In this document: piece after piece, positions 39,701-54,700 of the stretch
Layout: each line of letters begins with the position of its first letter
Numbering within the stretch: the first letter of the stretch is position 1
Source of the DNA: Phoronis australis
Taxonomy: Eukaryota; Phoronida; Phoronidae
DNA: 64,000 bases
Assembly (NCBI GenBank): GCA_002633005.1
Contig: NMRA01000301.1
Location: 126,001 to 190,000, forward strand
Direction of reading: 5' to 3'
Made by a program: the position numbers and the translations under genes
Notes under the pieces: model-generated
Told to the model about the DNA's origin: nothing
Database searches by the model: none
Seen by the model: only the letters and a program-made list of their open reading frames with translations

Positions 39701-42700
39701 GTTCATTTAAAAATTTAAACCATCAACTTGCCGTGTGTAGTACTAAAAGAAGCACAGAAAATCCAATGTAGTGAGATATCTCTGGAACAATACGTTTTTA
39801 ATTGACAGAAGAAGAGTTAAAAGTGTGTCACGCTGAAGTTGCGTTGTTCCTTCCATTGCCTGCACAGGAAGTAGTTGAACTTCCCAAGTTTTACTACTGA
39901 CCTTTTGCTCATCATTACTTGGTAAAATATCCGAGTGTAAACGAGATTAAACTTGGCATTGCTAAATCTTTTTTGCCAAACAAGATTTAAGTGCATTCAG
40001 CCTATTTATAATGCAGGGATACGCAGCTGCGGCTAACCAACCCCAGCCATATCGACTTATAATTTATAGTATGCTTTCCAGGTAAATAAATGAATTAACC
40101 GAGAAAAGAAATAAAGTGCCAACACCGAACATTGTCTCTATGTTCTTAATTTATGGTGTCATCATTTCACAGAATCCCGAAATACCACAGGTCCCCTCTG
40201 TGTTTTTATTTGTCTTTCAATGTATGAGTCAGTGATCCCAAGGCTTCACACACCAATCGTGGGCATCACTACGCGGAAGCAAATTTGTTTTGATATTCGT
40301 CACACTTATCCTGCGCACTGTACTTCTATACAGTGACTGGTAATGGTGACGCCAAAACCGATTTAGATGAGTGGGGAGCGAAACATTATTCTTTTCTTGT
40401 CCCGTCTGCGTATGAACGTTTAACAGCTTGAAATGTGCAAAGTGCGACAATGTTGATGGACCGACTTTCACCTCTGAAAGTGATGATGATTATCGCACAT
40501 GGCAATATGGTTAAGTTGGTAATCGCTATATGCTAATTTTCCCTGGAATCAATGATTTTGCTAAATGCCAGTGATCTATCATGCCCCGATTGGTCTCAAA
40601 CATCTACATGTACATGTATAAGCAAGCGCAAAATCGGACCTAGATACTGTATTTAGGATGTCCTCATTTTTAGGACATCAAATAAGCGACATTAAATAAT
40701 ATTAGGTGTCTCCCAGGCTTAACTTAGATTTTCTGAAATTAGATATATAAGTTTCTTTTTTAAAATTTGAATTATGTTGAAGAAATGTCTCGTGTATGCA
40801 GAATTTACCTAACAATCGAGCAGCTTCTAGGCTATAGCAAAGGATAGTGTATAATGATATTCGCCTATAGGCATGCGTTAGAGAACTCCCTGCTGCACAA
40901 GTTATGAAAACCTACTCCCAGTGAGGTTCTATTTGAATGTTATCAACGAAGTCTTCTTTAGCTTTCAAGTCCGACACAAGGGTCAAATTCAGTGACATAC
41001 CATAGAATGTTTATAAATATGCAAATCAGCGACTGTACAGAATGATAGCTTATCTCACTACAAACAATAGGAGGAGAATTGTTTCGCCTCATCTACTGTG
41101 GTACTTAGTCATAAGTTTGATGAAACAGTTTATTACCATCACTTTTCCGAAACACAGATTCACCTTCACATACAATTACACACAGTTTTGGGGGTGTCCT
41201 GGAATACCGCAGTTGATATTTTGAATCTTATTATATTGTTATTGGCAGTGCGCTAAAATCCCCATCACAACTGTACGGTCAAAACTTTGAAGCTTTGACA
41301 TCGTTCAGCCCGCTTCTGCAGGTTTTCTCATAAAAAAAACTTCTTGGCCTTTCAGAAACAACATACATGTAGGAGAGTTGAATTATGGGGCTACCTGTTT
41401 TGCTCGTATCCAAAGTGTTACAGTCCCCGGTCAAAAATGGAGGACAGTTACACACACACTTGCCGGCAGGGGTCTTGAAAGGGTAGCCATGATTGTGGCA
41501 TGTGTTGGTGCATCCATCTGAAAACACGAAAACACCAGAGATGTCTTTTCAAACTCAGCTTTTAAGTTGTCATTCATTTCAGTTCAAATAAAAGTAAAGT
41601 TGAACAGTTTACACAGTGATATAAAGTTAGAAAATATAAATATTGGGTTATTTAAGACGAATTCAATTACATTTTTATACTTCAGACATATTTACCGACC
41701 TGCACAATTGTAGATGAGGTTGGCCAGTTTTGCATCGTAAAACGTCAGACCATGACGGCTCCCGGCCAAAAACGACAACTCCTGTCGTTTTACCTTAATG
41801 GTTGGCAGGCGATTTTTAGAGAATGCCTACAATATCAAACACGGATATAAACACTCTGAGCGATAATAACGATTTCGCAGTTATGATCAAAGATCTTCAC
41901 TGTGTATTACATTTTGTACTGATTTGACCAAACAAGAGTAGAGAAGCAAGTAACCGTTAAGAGCTAGGTGCCTTATCAAGGACGTTGACAATTTAAATCC
42001 TCTCCTGTATTTCGGTTAATTAGAATTATTCTATGATCACTCAAGCGCGATAATAGGAATAATTAACCCTTGGTAGTAATACGTACGTGGCATGCATTTT
42101 GCTCTAACTGTCAGCTTCAAAAGTCTAGCCAACAGAGGAAACTGAGAAAAGCAGCAGGAAAATGAAGGCATTCTACCTAGATAACTAGGATAGTCTGTTC
42201 TCGGTGCTTTTTCGGCTTCACGTACCAAAATAGCACTTCAAACCGTGTATCGGACAGAATCTTGATGCCTAACACTACATTACGCAATCAAAAAAGCTGA
42301 CATGGGTATTTCAAATACAACAGTATGTGAACATAATCAGACTCATCCGACTTACGTACAACCCGTAGTGCATATTGCTTTCAAGGTCGTACTCAACGGC
42401 AACTGATGTGGACACCTTTTGGAAGTTCTGCTCTCTTTGATCGGCAATGTTTTCTGAAAGAATTTCAACATAGTTGTCCCTGTCGCTTCTCGACTGCTCG
42501 TGGAAGAACCCAATGGTGTGACCTATTTCGTGCGCAATTGAGCCTCTCTGCAATTGAATGTACGTACTTTTACTCCACATAATCAGCCGGGAATTACGCT
42601 GTGAGAAATAGGACTTGCAAATTCAATAAATCTTTAATTCACTAAAATTTATCAGTCATTATCTTTCAGTTGTAAATCATCGATCTCCAGTTTAATTGTG

Positions 42701-45700
42701 TGTAACATGTCGTCAGGAGTATTAGACTTGTAAGTATTACCAGTTGTAACCTAGTTTAGCTGACGATATTTTCACTGTGGAAGCCTACCATGATAAGAGG
42801 TGGTGTAAGCTGTATTATTTATTTAAAACTTATTTTATAGATTCACTTTATTTTTATTTTTTTACATTTTCAATCGGTTTTGAGTAAAAACATTATTTAG
42901 CAAGAATGGTTCAGTGAATGTTAAAAGGTCACTGGCCTCTGACTTAGAAAGTAGTTGCAAAGCCGAGGCGAATCAAGAAAGGCAGATCGAATCACTGCAC
43001 TGTTTATCGTTCAGTGTGTGGTACAAATAGATTATTACATGTTAAGGGAGACAACGACTTCGCCATGTAATAATCTGTATTTAATTGAATAACAACCTGC
43101 ATTAGCTTTTCTTTGTGGGAATAAACAACACTATTTTGTAATAAAGGACGAAATACAACACTGGGACTATTGGGTGAGTCTTCCCCAATGTTTAGCCACG
43201 ACATGACTTGATAATTACTTTCTTCTTTGCATAGTTACATAAAAATAGTGCATCGCATGTTTCCGCTGAATGGTTATTGCCATTAATCAATTCGTGCACA
43301 CATGTGTGATTTCGTGAGAGAAACAAACTCACGTTTAGGCAATTCCCCATGCCAAATTCAACCAAGTTTATGACTTGGGTAGTGTGGACGAGCCCGACAT
43401 GTGAACTGCATCTACAAATAAAATAATGCAAGTGAGACACCGGTGGTGTAACAATGACAGTAAATGCCCGGAAGCAGATTATGAGAAAGACGGCCGCAGC
43501 ACGTACAGATTTCATGCATGAAACGCAAAGTGTTTCAGTGATTTTAAATCTGTTCTCTAATTGGGACGGCTTTAACTCCTTTTCCGTAAACGCAGATGAC
43601 TCACGCGATTTTTCTTCTGGTATGGTAATGCATGGTGTACATGAACAAGTCTTCTTCACTGTATGTTACGTTACGAAGTTACAACTGTTTACTGTTCTGT
43701 GCGTGTGATTGCCTGTGCTCACCATGTAGATAAACTATTGCTTGCACGTCTCTAAATAGGCACACTCATCTATGTAGAGTACGAAATATAATGTTTATCT
43801 TATAAATTTTGGTAGGATTACGTCTATTTTAGTCAACGCTAATCACTGGGAAGATATGAAAATTTCAAAAAAGTGGGAAATTCATATCTCGTGACATACT
43901 GCCACGTCAAAGGCGGCCAGCCACAGAGACAGAGTATAGGACTAACAGTTACCAATTTATCAAGTCATACACAAATATGTAATACTATAAAATTCAACCC
44001 GAAAACTGCAATTAGCTTTAGGCAATACAAAACACAATGATAAACAATAATATTAAAGTTTTATCATTATATACAACAATAAGAGAAAAGAGAATAGTGA
44101 AAAGTGACATTGACTTACAACACATCGATACAACAACAGACTGTTATAAACAAATGATGTGACGGATTGAAGCAGAATAAGATTGGTTCCAACACTGAAA
44201 TTATTTGAACAATTAATTGGGATATTGGATTTGTCTAGCAAACTATGGGATACATTAAGTGTAGGGATATTGGATTTGTCTAGCAAACTATGGGATACAT
44301 TAAGTGTAGGGATATTGGATTTGTCTAGCAAACTATGGGATACATTAAGTGTAGGGATATTGGATTTGTCTAGCAAACTATGGGATACATTAAGTGTAGG
44401 GAACTCATCAGAGTTACTTTCGATGACTTGGAAAAGTCCTTGTCGTTGTTGAAAATTAATTGGACAGCCCAACAGAAAGTGAATTTTAGTCTGAACTTGC
44501 CCACAAGTGCACNCACAAATATTAAAGTTTTATCATTATATACAACAATAAGAGAAAAGAGAATAGTGAAAAGTGACATTGACTTACAACACATTGATAC
44601 AACAACAGACTGTTATAAACAAATGATGTGACGGATTGAAGCAGAATAAGATTGGTTCCAACACTGAAATTATTTGAACAATTAATTGGGATATTGGATT
44701 TGTCTAGCAAACTATGGGATACATTAAGTGTAGGGAACTCATCAGAGTTACTTTCGATGACTTGGAAAAGTCCTTGTCGTTGTTGAAAATTAATTGGACA
44801 GCCCAACAGAAAGTGAATTTTAGTCTGAACTTGCCCACAAGTGCACAACGGAGAGATGTCTCTGAAGTTGTGTCGAAATTTATCAGAGTTAAGCATAAGT
44901 CCAGAACGCAATCTTTTGAGAGATATCTCGTGAGATGTAGGAATAGTTTTAAACTTGGTAAGAGGGGATGGTAGACTGGCATGACAGAAGCGATTTTTAA
45001 AGCTTCTATTGATCACTGAGGGCGAACGACTGTCTCTTAAATTCGAAGGCAGTGTATTCCAATTGTTGATCAGCGAGTTGCCCTGGAATATGACTTTGTT
45101 TCTCGATAGCAGATCAGTTGAAATGCATTCGTTTGAACGCTAAATCGACTAGTTCTGCGTTGATCTTCCAACAACGTAGCTTTTTTATTCACATATCTCG
45201 CATAATGAGCGACAAGAACGCATGTTCTGTGATTTTCTCCTATAAAATTATGAACTATTATCTACCCGAAACCCGTTCCTATCCGGACATAATGCCTGTC
45301 GGTGTTCCGGTACGGGAATCGTAGGCATGTTAGGTTCTGCCAGTGGTAGATTGCGTCCCAAACTTTGTCACGCGATGATTGATACTGGAATTTACGATTG
45401 GGATCGAAGTACCACGGTACAATGCCATTCGGCCAAAGACGTCTTGAACTGGTGAGGGCCTTCCGCTTCGAGATTTCCTGTAATGATAACAAATATCATT
45501 TGTGCAGGAGGTACACGCATGCGTTGTTACATTGGTCTGGGGTGAGAAGTGTACGGGTAATTCTAGGAATCATGTCGAAAAATATCTCAAGTGACTCAAG
45601 TGAGTGACTCCGCTGGCGCGAAAACAAGGCTGGAGAGTTGATTGACTGATGTTTAAATATTGTGAGCATATACTGAGAGTTTCAAGTGTCACCGTGTAAT

Positions 45701-48700
45701 CCGGGATCTTTATACATGGACGTTTCCGTTACGGGCAATGTTGACGTGTTTTCAGTTTATTGAAAAATCCTGGGAAATGATATGAAAGTCGCACGAAAAC
45801 GACCAGTTTAGCATTTAAAGCTAGAAGGATCTGTTTCAATGTACTGAAGCAATTGTACACGGATTCCATCTTACGGGTCGGATTACAAAAAGTTCGTTGA
45901 CTACGGGTTTGCCTCTTATGTATTGTGTGTCGGTTTCGATACCGTCTCTTCAGTGACTCGGTTGCACCTAGAACTTTCCAAAAACAAGTCGTGTAAATAG
46001 ATCTTTCGAGAGTTCACTCAAAAATAGGACATGGTACACACAAGCACAGGAGGAAACGTCGGGCAACGATATGAAAGAGGGAAAACAGCTCCATTCAAAA
46101 TTCAAATGTTAAATGCTTTCATGTTTGGAAATTATGCAAAAGCTTGGACTTTTTGATTCTTGGTATGTTTTCTCTTAAATGCACTTTATAATATGGTTTG
46201 TGTCACTGGGTTTTTATGTCTCTTTTATTAGTAATGTTTAATTTGCATTTTTAATCTGGTAGCGCCTAACTCGAGAAGATGGAATGCAGCCATGACTGCG
46301 AGAGCAATGTTGATTAACATGGAGATAACATATTGTTTCATGATCAACAGCATTTGGAATAAGTGAAGATCAGGAATAACATACTATCTCAATTAGCATA
46401 TTAAATTCCATCCCACATGGTTGTGGATGCCTTGAGTTAGGGTTGTAAAATCATGTAATGGTAGATTTTCTATACCTTTATCATCGCCAGCGTCGTATAT
46501 AATTTAAATTAACATTTATTACAACATGTCTTAACGTCCCTACTATTTTAGGAAGACCACGACGATAAGCTACACCTAAAAGGACAAAATGCTGTGCGTG
46601 CAGAACAGAATTGAATTGAGACTACTTCCCCTAGAAAAACATTGCAAAGCACAACTTGCGAGCGACGGCTAGATTGTTACTGGAAAACTCCTAGCACACA
46701 ATGGATTTTCCGAAAGTGCAATAAAATTTATTCTCTCTGTGTCAGTCCAGTTTGTGTCTGGGATTGTTGTATCCACTTTCGCACAGCTTGACCAAACTCC
46801 TGCCCCGTACAAACTCTGTCAAGCACACCGCTCCAAAACGTTCAATCAACAGTGTTTCTAGTCATCTGTGTTCACCACCATATATGAACTACAGTACGTC
46901 TTCTTCAGCAAAAGCTGCAAACGGTATGTTTTACTGAGAAGCAAATTGCAAGCTTGTGAAAACGCACTTACCATCCGAAACCTATCTGAAACTCGTTGAG
47001 TGTATTTTAGTGAGCCAATTGAAGCTGTGTTGAGATTATTTAATGCTACACGTAACGCACTTAGTACCTTTTCAGGCATGGGTAACATAGATGGCGCAAC
47101 TGAAGCAAGAGCAACTTCGCTGCTGAGCAAAATGTTGAAAAAAGAGTTCATTTTTGTTTTGATGTTCATGCGTGTGATCATGAAGAAGACAAAAATTCTG
47201 ACTACAGACCTGCAGAAAGAAGAGCTCATTATCCTGGATACAATGAAACTAATCTATAGAACTGCTTCATCATTCGAGAGAATCAGCATTTCCACTGAAG
47301 TAATGAATGGTCAGATGTATGCCAGTATCCGATTTGCAAGACCTTTAAACACCGACAACAAGAAAGTGTTTGCGGACAAAAGAACGAAGCGTATACATAA
47401 GAAACTTGACGAATGGGGCTTTACTTCAACAGCTGTGGATTTCCAGGGAACATTCCGAAGATGGATGACGGAGGTTTTGATACGATGGCCAGAGAGTACA
47501 GAGACAACGTAAGACGTTGCCTTTCCCATACGAAGCCAATCGTTGAATTGGCAAAGCTAACATGGAAGCTGAGCGTGATGTCTTCGTCAATCTGTGTAAG
47601 TGCCTGAAGTCACTTCTTGAAGCGGAGAGTGAAACTTCGACTTCAAGAATAATGATATCTTCCCGTGCATCTACAATGCTGCTAGACTGTTTTTCATTGC
47701 CCCTGTTAGTGTGGCGAAGGATGAGAGAACGTTCACCAAATTGGAAAGTATTTAAAATTGCCTCTGTTCAACTATGAATGGCAAGAGACTGGACGACCGG
47801 ATTGTTCTTGCAACTAAAAGTGATTTGACAGATACTATAAGCCATAAACGAAGTCTGAAGTAAACAAGAATAGAAAGCTGAAGATAAAGATCTCGACTTC
47901 GTAATGTTTGAATGACTACTTACAAGTCTACAGGTCCTTGAAAACTTCAAACAATGATATCGAACTGTATCTGAAGATGGTAACTATTAATTAACCCTTT
48001 GTTTGACTGTCCGACTGTACGTTTCCTTCCAATAAAGTTTTGACATTTTGAATGTTTTGACTGAGCCACTCAAGGAAACTATCTAAAAACATGGTTTCGC
48101 TGAAATACCTCAATCTGTAGATAAGGGTAGACTAGTTAATTACTATAAAAATCCATGGCCGTTATTTGTTGATATATTGTTATAATACAACTGTCCGCTC
48201 ATTCTTGGCTTTTAAAGAATTTTTAGGGCAAGCGTGCCAAAATGCAGGGCAAATTACTCTCGACACTACAACCCTTCCACACAAAAAGCACAAGTATTAG
48301 TTTCACACCTGCGCAAGCGTACATTCTTCACTTCCAAATATACATCCTATCGTATATATGAACTTGACTTATGAGTCCTCAAGCTGATTTTTCCGAATAC
48401 ACGCCAAGGCTTATGTGCATCAAAGTCCCGTATAACACCCCAGACAAAATATACATCACCCATTGCTACCGACCCCTGAGAATCCAACACTGAAAACATG
48501 GTTCAGTGTTTAGATTGAGATAACTCCATTACCTTCTCATCGTCTTCAACAAGGATGTCGCCGAAACGAGCTTTGGGGTCCAGACCCTTCTCGTCCATGT
48601 TAGTCTTACCGGTTGGTCCAAAGTTCTGTAAAATTCGGTGGCGATAAATAATCGTTTACTATTGTAAATTTTTGTTGAAATATAGTATTAGTGATCAGGA

Positions 48701-51700
48701 TAACAAAATTAGCTTGGTTGAACTTTATGCAACTTTGAGCAGCGGATTCCGCTCAATGTTGCACATAGTGAAACCAACCTAATTTTGTTATCATAACCAC
48801 ATATAATTAATTTCCAAAAGAAAACTTTACAGTAAACAACTTTTAAGTGTCATCATTTTGGAAACTAGATTATTAGATATGTAAGCAAAATTTTGTCATC
48901 ATTGCAGTGAGCAGGAGCCATTTGCGTGGTATAATGATTCCATGAAGCTGAAGAACTGATATTTTGACTGCATGCATGAATACCGTCCGCATTACATGTG
49001 CATGTCATCTGAAGGTGGCGTTGAACGCTTGTCCAACAAACACCCGATCGTCATCTGGCGAGTAAGTGAATTTTATTATGTTGCGGCTATTTTGAGAGTC
49101 ACCTATTGCAGTGATACGTATGACAGTTGGGTGACATACGCCAAAGCGTTTTACTGAGGCATGTACTCCAGTAGTTTACCAACCGAAATTAACTGTGCCT
49201 TCCCATGACTGAAGAACACTTGGCTTTCATGTTCATGATCGTCGTCATCTGTGTTCCCCTGAAATAGAAAGCAATGCATCACAGCACAGGAATCTTTTAG
49301 GTTGTTGGTGGGATCACCTACATCTGCGGGGGTGGTGAGCGTAAGCGTTACTAAGCAGACGACATACTTTCAGGCTGCGTTCCGTAGAAAATGACGAGGT
49401 CACACCCGTTAAATCTCGCAAGTGGAAGGCGAGACTTTAGCAAGTGTGCATGATTGGTGAGAGCGGCTAGAATTTTGATATATGGAAACAGGCGTAATAA
49501 TTGCTAACCAGTCGGCACTGTCGATTGAATGCTTTCTATAGCAACCACGCTCAAAATGTGGGAGTGAATGGTCAGTGTTTCACAAGGAACCTTGATATCG
49601 AGACCTCTCAAGAGTACTGGTAAAATGACTGCCGAATGGTGGGTCACTCAGGCTGGAATGTTGAAATGTCAGATAAGATTCTCAACACAAGTTTCTTGCG
49701 AGTGTCTTAGTGGCTAAGAGATTTAGCCCTTCATTTACGTGTTTATGCTTAGATTAATAAATTAAAAGATATTGTTCTCATTTCCTCACTTTACAATGCC
49801 CCTTGTTTGCCTGTAAAAATATAGCTGATTGGCTATATGAATATACATTATCTAGTGTCATTAGTTACACAGTCAGAAATCCATGTCAGAAACCAAGGCA
49901 ATCGTAATTGGTTTTGTGCCCTAACAGTGTTTGGCGCTCATTGTATAATATGGCTACCACACTGCATGTACGTGTCCAGTGGCGGATTTAGGGGGGCCAG
50001 GGAGGCCATGCTCCCTCCTGAAATTCTTCCAGGTTCCATTTAACATTTCGGTGATGCGAATGTCTTGGCAATACTTAGCTCTGCCCCAACTTAATCAAAG
50101 TCCTGAATCCGCCCTTGTATATTTTGATGAGAAACTATTGATGTTTCTCTAGTTACAGGGCGTAGAAGTTGGAAAAGTCACTACAATCTTGTTGCAGAAA
50201 ACTGAAGTTATCTAATTTTGGCACCAAGCACATTTAGTCGTGCAGCTACACTGGAGATATCGAGAATTCGTCCAAAAATAATTTGCAATGAATGGTGACT
50301 CCGTATGAAATCCAACAAGTGAGTCTGTACTCAAATTCAAAGACTTCGCACATGAGTTATGTTTGGTGAGATATAGAAAAATTTCGTTTCTTAAGAATAT
50401 TCTTCCATTATTTATCTTTTTATGACATGTACCTCCATTATGCTACAAAATTGGGCGCCGAAGTAGACATGATTGAATGCATTTTAATAGCATATCTAGC
50501 TAGCTGATAACAAGTCTTGCCTCTTCCGTACTTTTTGCGTACAAAGCATAACACAAACCCCACTTCGTCCTATTTGCCTGTTTTCAGTTGCTTCAACCAG
50601 CATAGGGAGCCTCTTGAAACGTGTAATTAGCTTTCAAAAACGACGTAAAAAGCTTGCATTTTAGAGAAAATCACTAATAATTATCATTCTATCAAAACCG
50701 CATTGATGATTATTGCTTATTCCAAAAATTATGTACACAAATTGTGACTGGCGTGCGTGCTTCGTTTAAGTGATGGCGTAGCTGTTTGTTTACATGGAGA
50801 CTGTGGACGCGACCACCAGCCGAATTTGCCTTACTCGTGTTTTTATCTTCGTTGTGAGAGCCACTGGCATAGGAAGGGAGGCAACTAAGGGCATTATGGC
50901 CCTCTGGTTAGTACAAAAAATCTACAACTTTGTCAAAACTCATTGTACTTTTGCAAACATACCGTGTGACTGACTGTGTCGTAGCAGGGGGTGGTCAGAT
51001 GCCACCGGGCGCCTGCCGGAGGAGGGGGGGAGTGCTAAACAGGTGTCATCTAAGGTGGCATTAGGCATCTGTAAACTGGGGGAGGGGTACACAGCTACCA
51101 ACTGGGGATGGGGGCGCCCTTTAGTGCGGTATACACGGGGCTACGTCAATGGACTGACTACTGTCATTTCACCTCAACTACTAACTACGATTAACTACAA
51201 TAAAACATATAATACACGTATGTGACGAGCACTAGGAAAGCAAACTTAGGTAATTTATCTCAAACTGTGACAATTGATCTCGTGGCTCTTGAAGTCGAAG
51301 GTTCCATCGGCGAAATTACGGGTCGTTGAGTGCTCAAAATGTGACATTTAGATTTTTAGGATACCTAATCATGTACAAAAATTGAAGCTGTTATGAATTT
51401 TGAAGTATAAAGTGATTTTTGAAAATCTATTGGTTTTATATAGACTGTCTCGTAAAAGAAGTGCACGTTTTCTTTCAGTATATTTTTTTATTTGAGTATA
51501 AGGTACATTAGTTTATTAAATGGTTCATGCGAAAGCTGTTTACGTATATTTTCTGGTATTCTTTTTCAGGTTTGGATTCTTAATAAAGTTCTTTTGGCTG
51601 ATCTTTTAGTTTGAGTAAAGTTTCTGGATTTTGTGGCAAAATTTGACTCTGAGTTCAATACTGGGCAAAGAAACAAAAAATGAACATCGTTGATGGCTTG

Positions 51701-54700
51701 CAGAGCTACTGAAGTCTCTCCTGCTGTGTATCACCATAATGCATGATTTTCTGTTCTTGGCTTGTCAACCCAACACTTAATTAGGCGAATATTTTGGTGA
51801 GATTCACTAATGAACAGTTATGATGATATAATGCTAGGCTCTCGCCAGGTAGCTATTGGCGAATTGTGATTGGCAGTGCCTATGAGAGAGCTAAATCCAT
51901 TTGACAACTTAGCGAATGCTTTCGCAACTTGACAATAAAAATTAAATTAATTTCGGGAAACCTACTAGCGCGTCGACTCACAGTCAGATCGAATAAAGTT
52001 GAGCCGCAGACGACGCTCTTTAATTGATAATGGCAATTTCGCGCTTCATAGCGAGACCTCGCGTAAGTGTTGCCTCAGTGACAAAGTCAAAACAACGAAT
52101 AGCAGACTATTTATTTCAGCCATCAAACGCAACCTAGGATATCAAAAACTTTTTACACTTGCGAGGTGGTGTGAGCCAGTCCTGTGGAGATACCCAGACT
52201 TATCCTCATGTTTTCTTTGCTTGTGAGGTATGCAAGGAGGAGAGGGTACAGCTCTTCAAGGCACTCGAACAATACCCCAATGTTTATAAAAAATACTCTG
52301 AAATTCCGCAATTGTACAACAAAATTAATTTCTTTCTATATGGATGTCAAGAACTTAACTCAAACGAAAATATGGTTTTATCTGAAATAGTATCAGAATT
52401 TCTTTATAACATTAAATCTCTTTGTGTGAGTGGATAGAATTTTACACATCTGTATGAAAATAAATTATTTTCATTCGTTGTCATATATCATTGTATTCTT
52501 AACATCAGTTTTTTTATTTATGTATTTGTATATAATCATTGTATATAGACTTCTTTGTATTTTTTTACCCAGATCTAATGCCTCTTGGCGCTTTCTGGGT
52601 TATGTATATTCATTGTATTCTGAAGATTTCGTAATAAACATTAAAAAAACGGCATTACCTAGAGATAAAAATGAACGAAGTTCTGCTGTCTCAAGCAAGC
52701 AATATTAAGTCAAAGTTTACATTAATTATTTTCATATTACATGAATAACTTGTAATTCATTAACTAACTTTGCCAATTTTCAACGCACAATTTGTCGGGT
52801 CAAATATTGTTTGAGACTTGACACTGACATGACTTCTTTTCAAGGAGTAAAAGGTGCGGACGGCGCCGGGAAGAACGAATTTGTTATCTGTTTTTAATCA
52901 AAACACGTGACATGTCATATCAAGTCTTTAACTGTAGCAACTGTAAGAACAGGGTCCTCGATTAACCGATACTTCTCAGAGGGAAACTCTTCAGGGCGAG
53001 GGGAAAATTCTACTTCCCGATCACCATCAATAGCACATCGCCACCCTGTTGCAAGCCCTCGAAGGCTCTTGCTCAAGTAGCCAAATTAACAATTTGCGCT
53101 ATTTCAAATTGTTACCTGTGTAAGTTACAAATGAGTCAAACCTCAAGGGGACTTTTTCAATCACCTGTGGTGAATTTTTGGGCCTCATGAGGAAAATTTG
53201 CTTGATTTTCAATATCTTTCGAAGGGGAATGGGGTCGATATTCGCTACTAAAATGAAGGGTTTGAGGGCCGTGAAAAAGTTATTGAGAGACTGGGATGCG
53301 TTTGCATTTCGGAGGCGGCCGAAAGAAAGCAAGGTAACTTGAATATCAATTTTTTACTTAAGGAGTTTTATTTTCAATACTCTGCACGATTCAGCTTTAT
53401 TTTTGCAAGTCACACGTTGTGTTAAAGCTTTTGGACCTATACATGTATGTCTTGCTCACCGAAATGCCTACGTTGCCCGGCGTACACCCACTGTAACCCG
53501 GGGAACTTCACATTATTTAAATGCCCATGTGGCCAGCATACCCACGCAGTAACTCGGTTATAGGGGGACCGGCTGCCCAGACTTTTTAGTTCGTTATAAA
53601 ACACATGTTGGTTGACATCCCCTCCAACATTATGAAAAGGACATATGCATAACATGAAAAATAAAAAGTTCGCTCCATGTAACTGTGTTTCATCAATTCC
53701 GGGGCTGGGAAAGGAGAAAGTATTTGGCTTATAAATTTTGATAATGGCTAAAAGTTTTCAGATGCTTTAACCATTTTGGCGAATAACTTTAAAAGTCTAG
53801 CTCAAGCGAAGTAATGGAATGAATACATTTTCGAAACTCAAAATTTCCAACTTGAAACGAGATCAAGAACTTCGTTAGCCCCAAAATTTGAATCTTCTAG
53901 TTGCCGTTGTTTGTTCTTTTCCTTTTTCGTTTTACGCGGCAGGACGTTTGACAGCAGACTTCATCTTCGGCTATGTAATGTGCAGCTACTAGCTGGCTGC
54001 CTAGATTGACGTCGAAACCAAACATCTAAAAACACACCTATCCATATTTAAGCCCTCGAAACAGTTATAAAATATGATTAGACGGGAGTAATGAGACAAA
54101 AATATAACGTAGTCTAGATTTACATTTTTTCTATGAAGTCTTGCGTATCTCAAATTTAGTTTACTTCCAATGATGTAACATTCGTTTATACGTCCCGTAA
54201 ACCACAACACCAGTCTGGATCTGCAATCTTCACCCAGAGTGCCGCAACCCCGTAGGGCATTTTGGGACTCGTGCTGTGTTAACCACTTTCGACTTTAATC
54301 AAAGTAAGTTACCGCTGATCTTTTTAATACTGGTTAACTTTTACGGTTGCACTTTGAGTTGCGACTCTGACATCAACAAATGGTAGAAGCTGAGTTGCGC
54401 GCGCTATCATGATTTAACTAGGATGAGTCGGTTCGGAAATTTTTGTTGACAACCTCTTCTAAATTACATTGTAGGACGACCAAAAAAGAAGATATTCCAA
54501 TTCGGGACGTATCTTTGTACCTTGTGGATGTCTCTAATACCAATTGCATGAAGAAATACAGTTCAACAAACCGTATGCCATCCTCCATGAATACCGCTCA
54601 CCAAATGCTTATCTACAGTATTATGCACAATGGAGACAAAACTGCGGCGAGTTGAGCAGAGCAAGCTTTTGCTAGAAAATCATAAAGAGTAAAAAAGTAT

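Noticed and set aside
44053-44472. Apparent protein with four 15-residue repeats
   Set aside because: It is part of a LINE C-terminal tail with an expanded 45 bp array, next to a probable assembly duplication, and not an independent gene.
49179-49184. Exon 2 donor at GTTG|GTAAAC
   Set aside because: It gives phase 1, and the next exon would then stop after six codons. The phase-0 donor four bases earlier keeps the frame.
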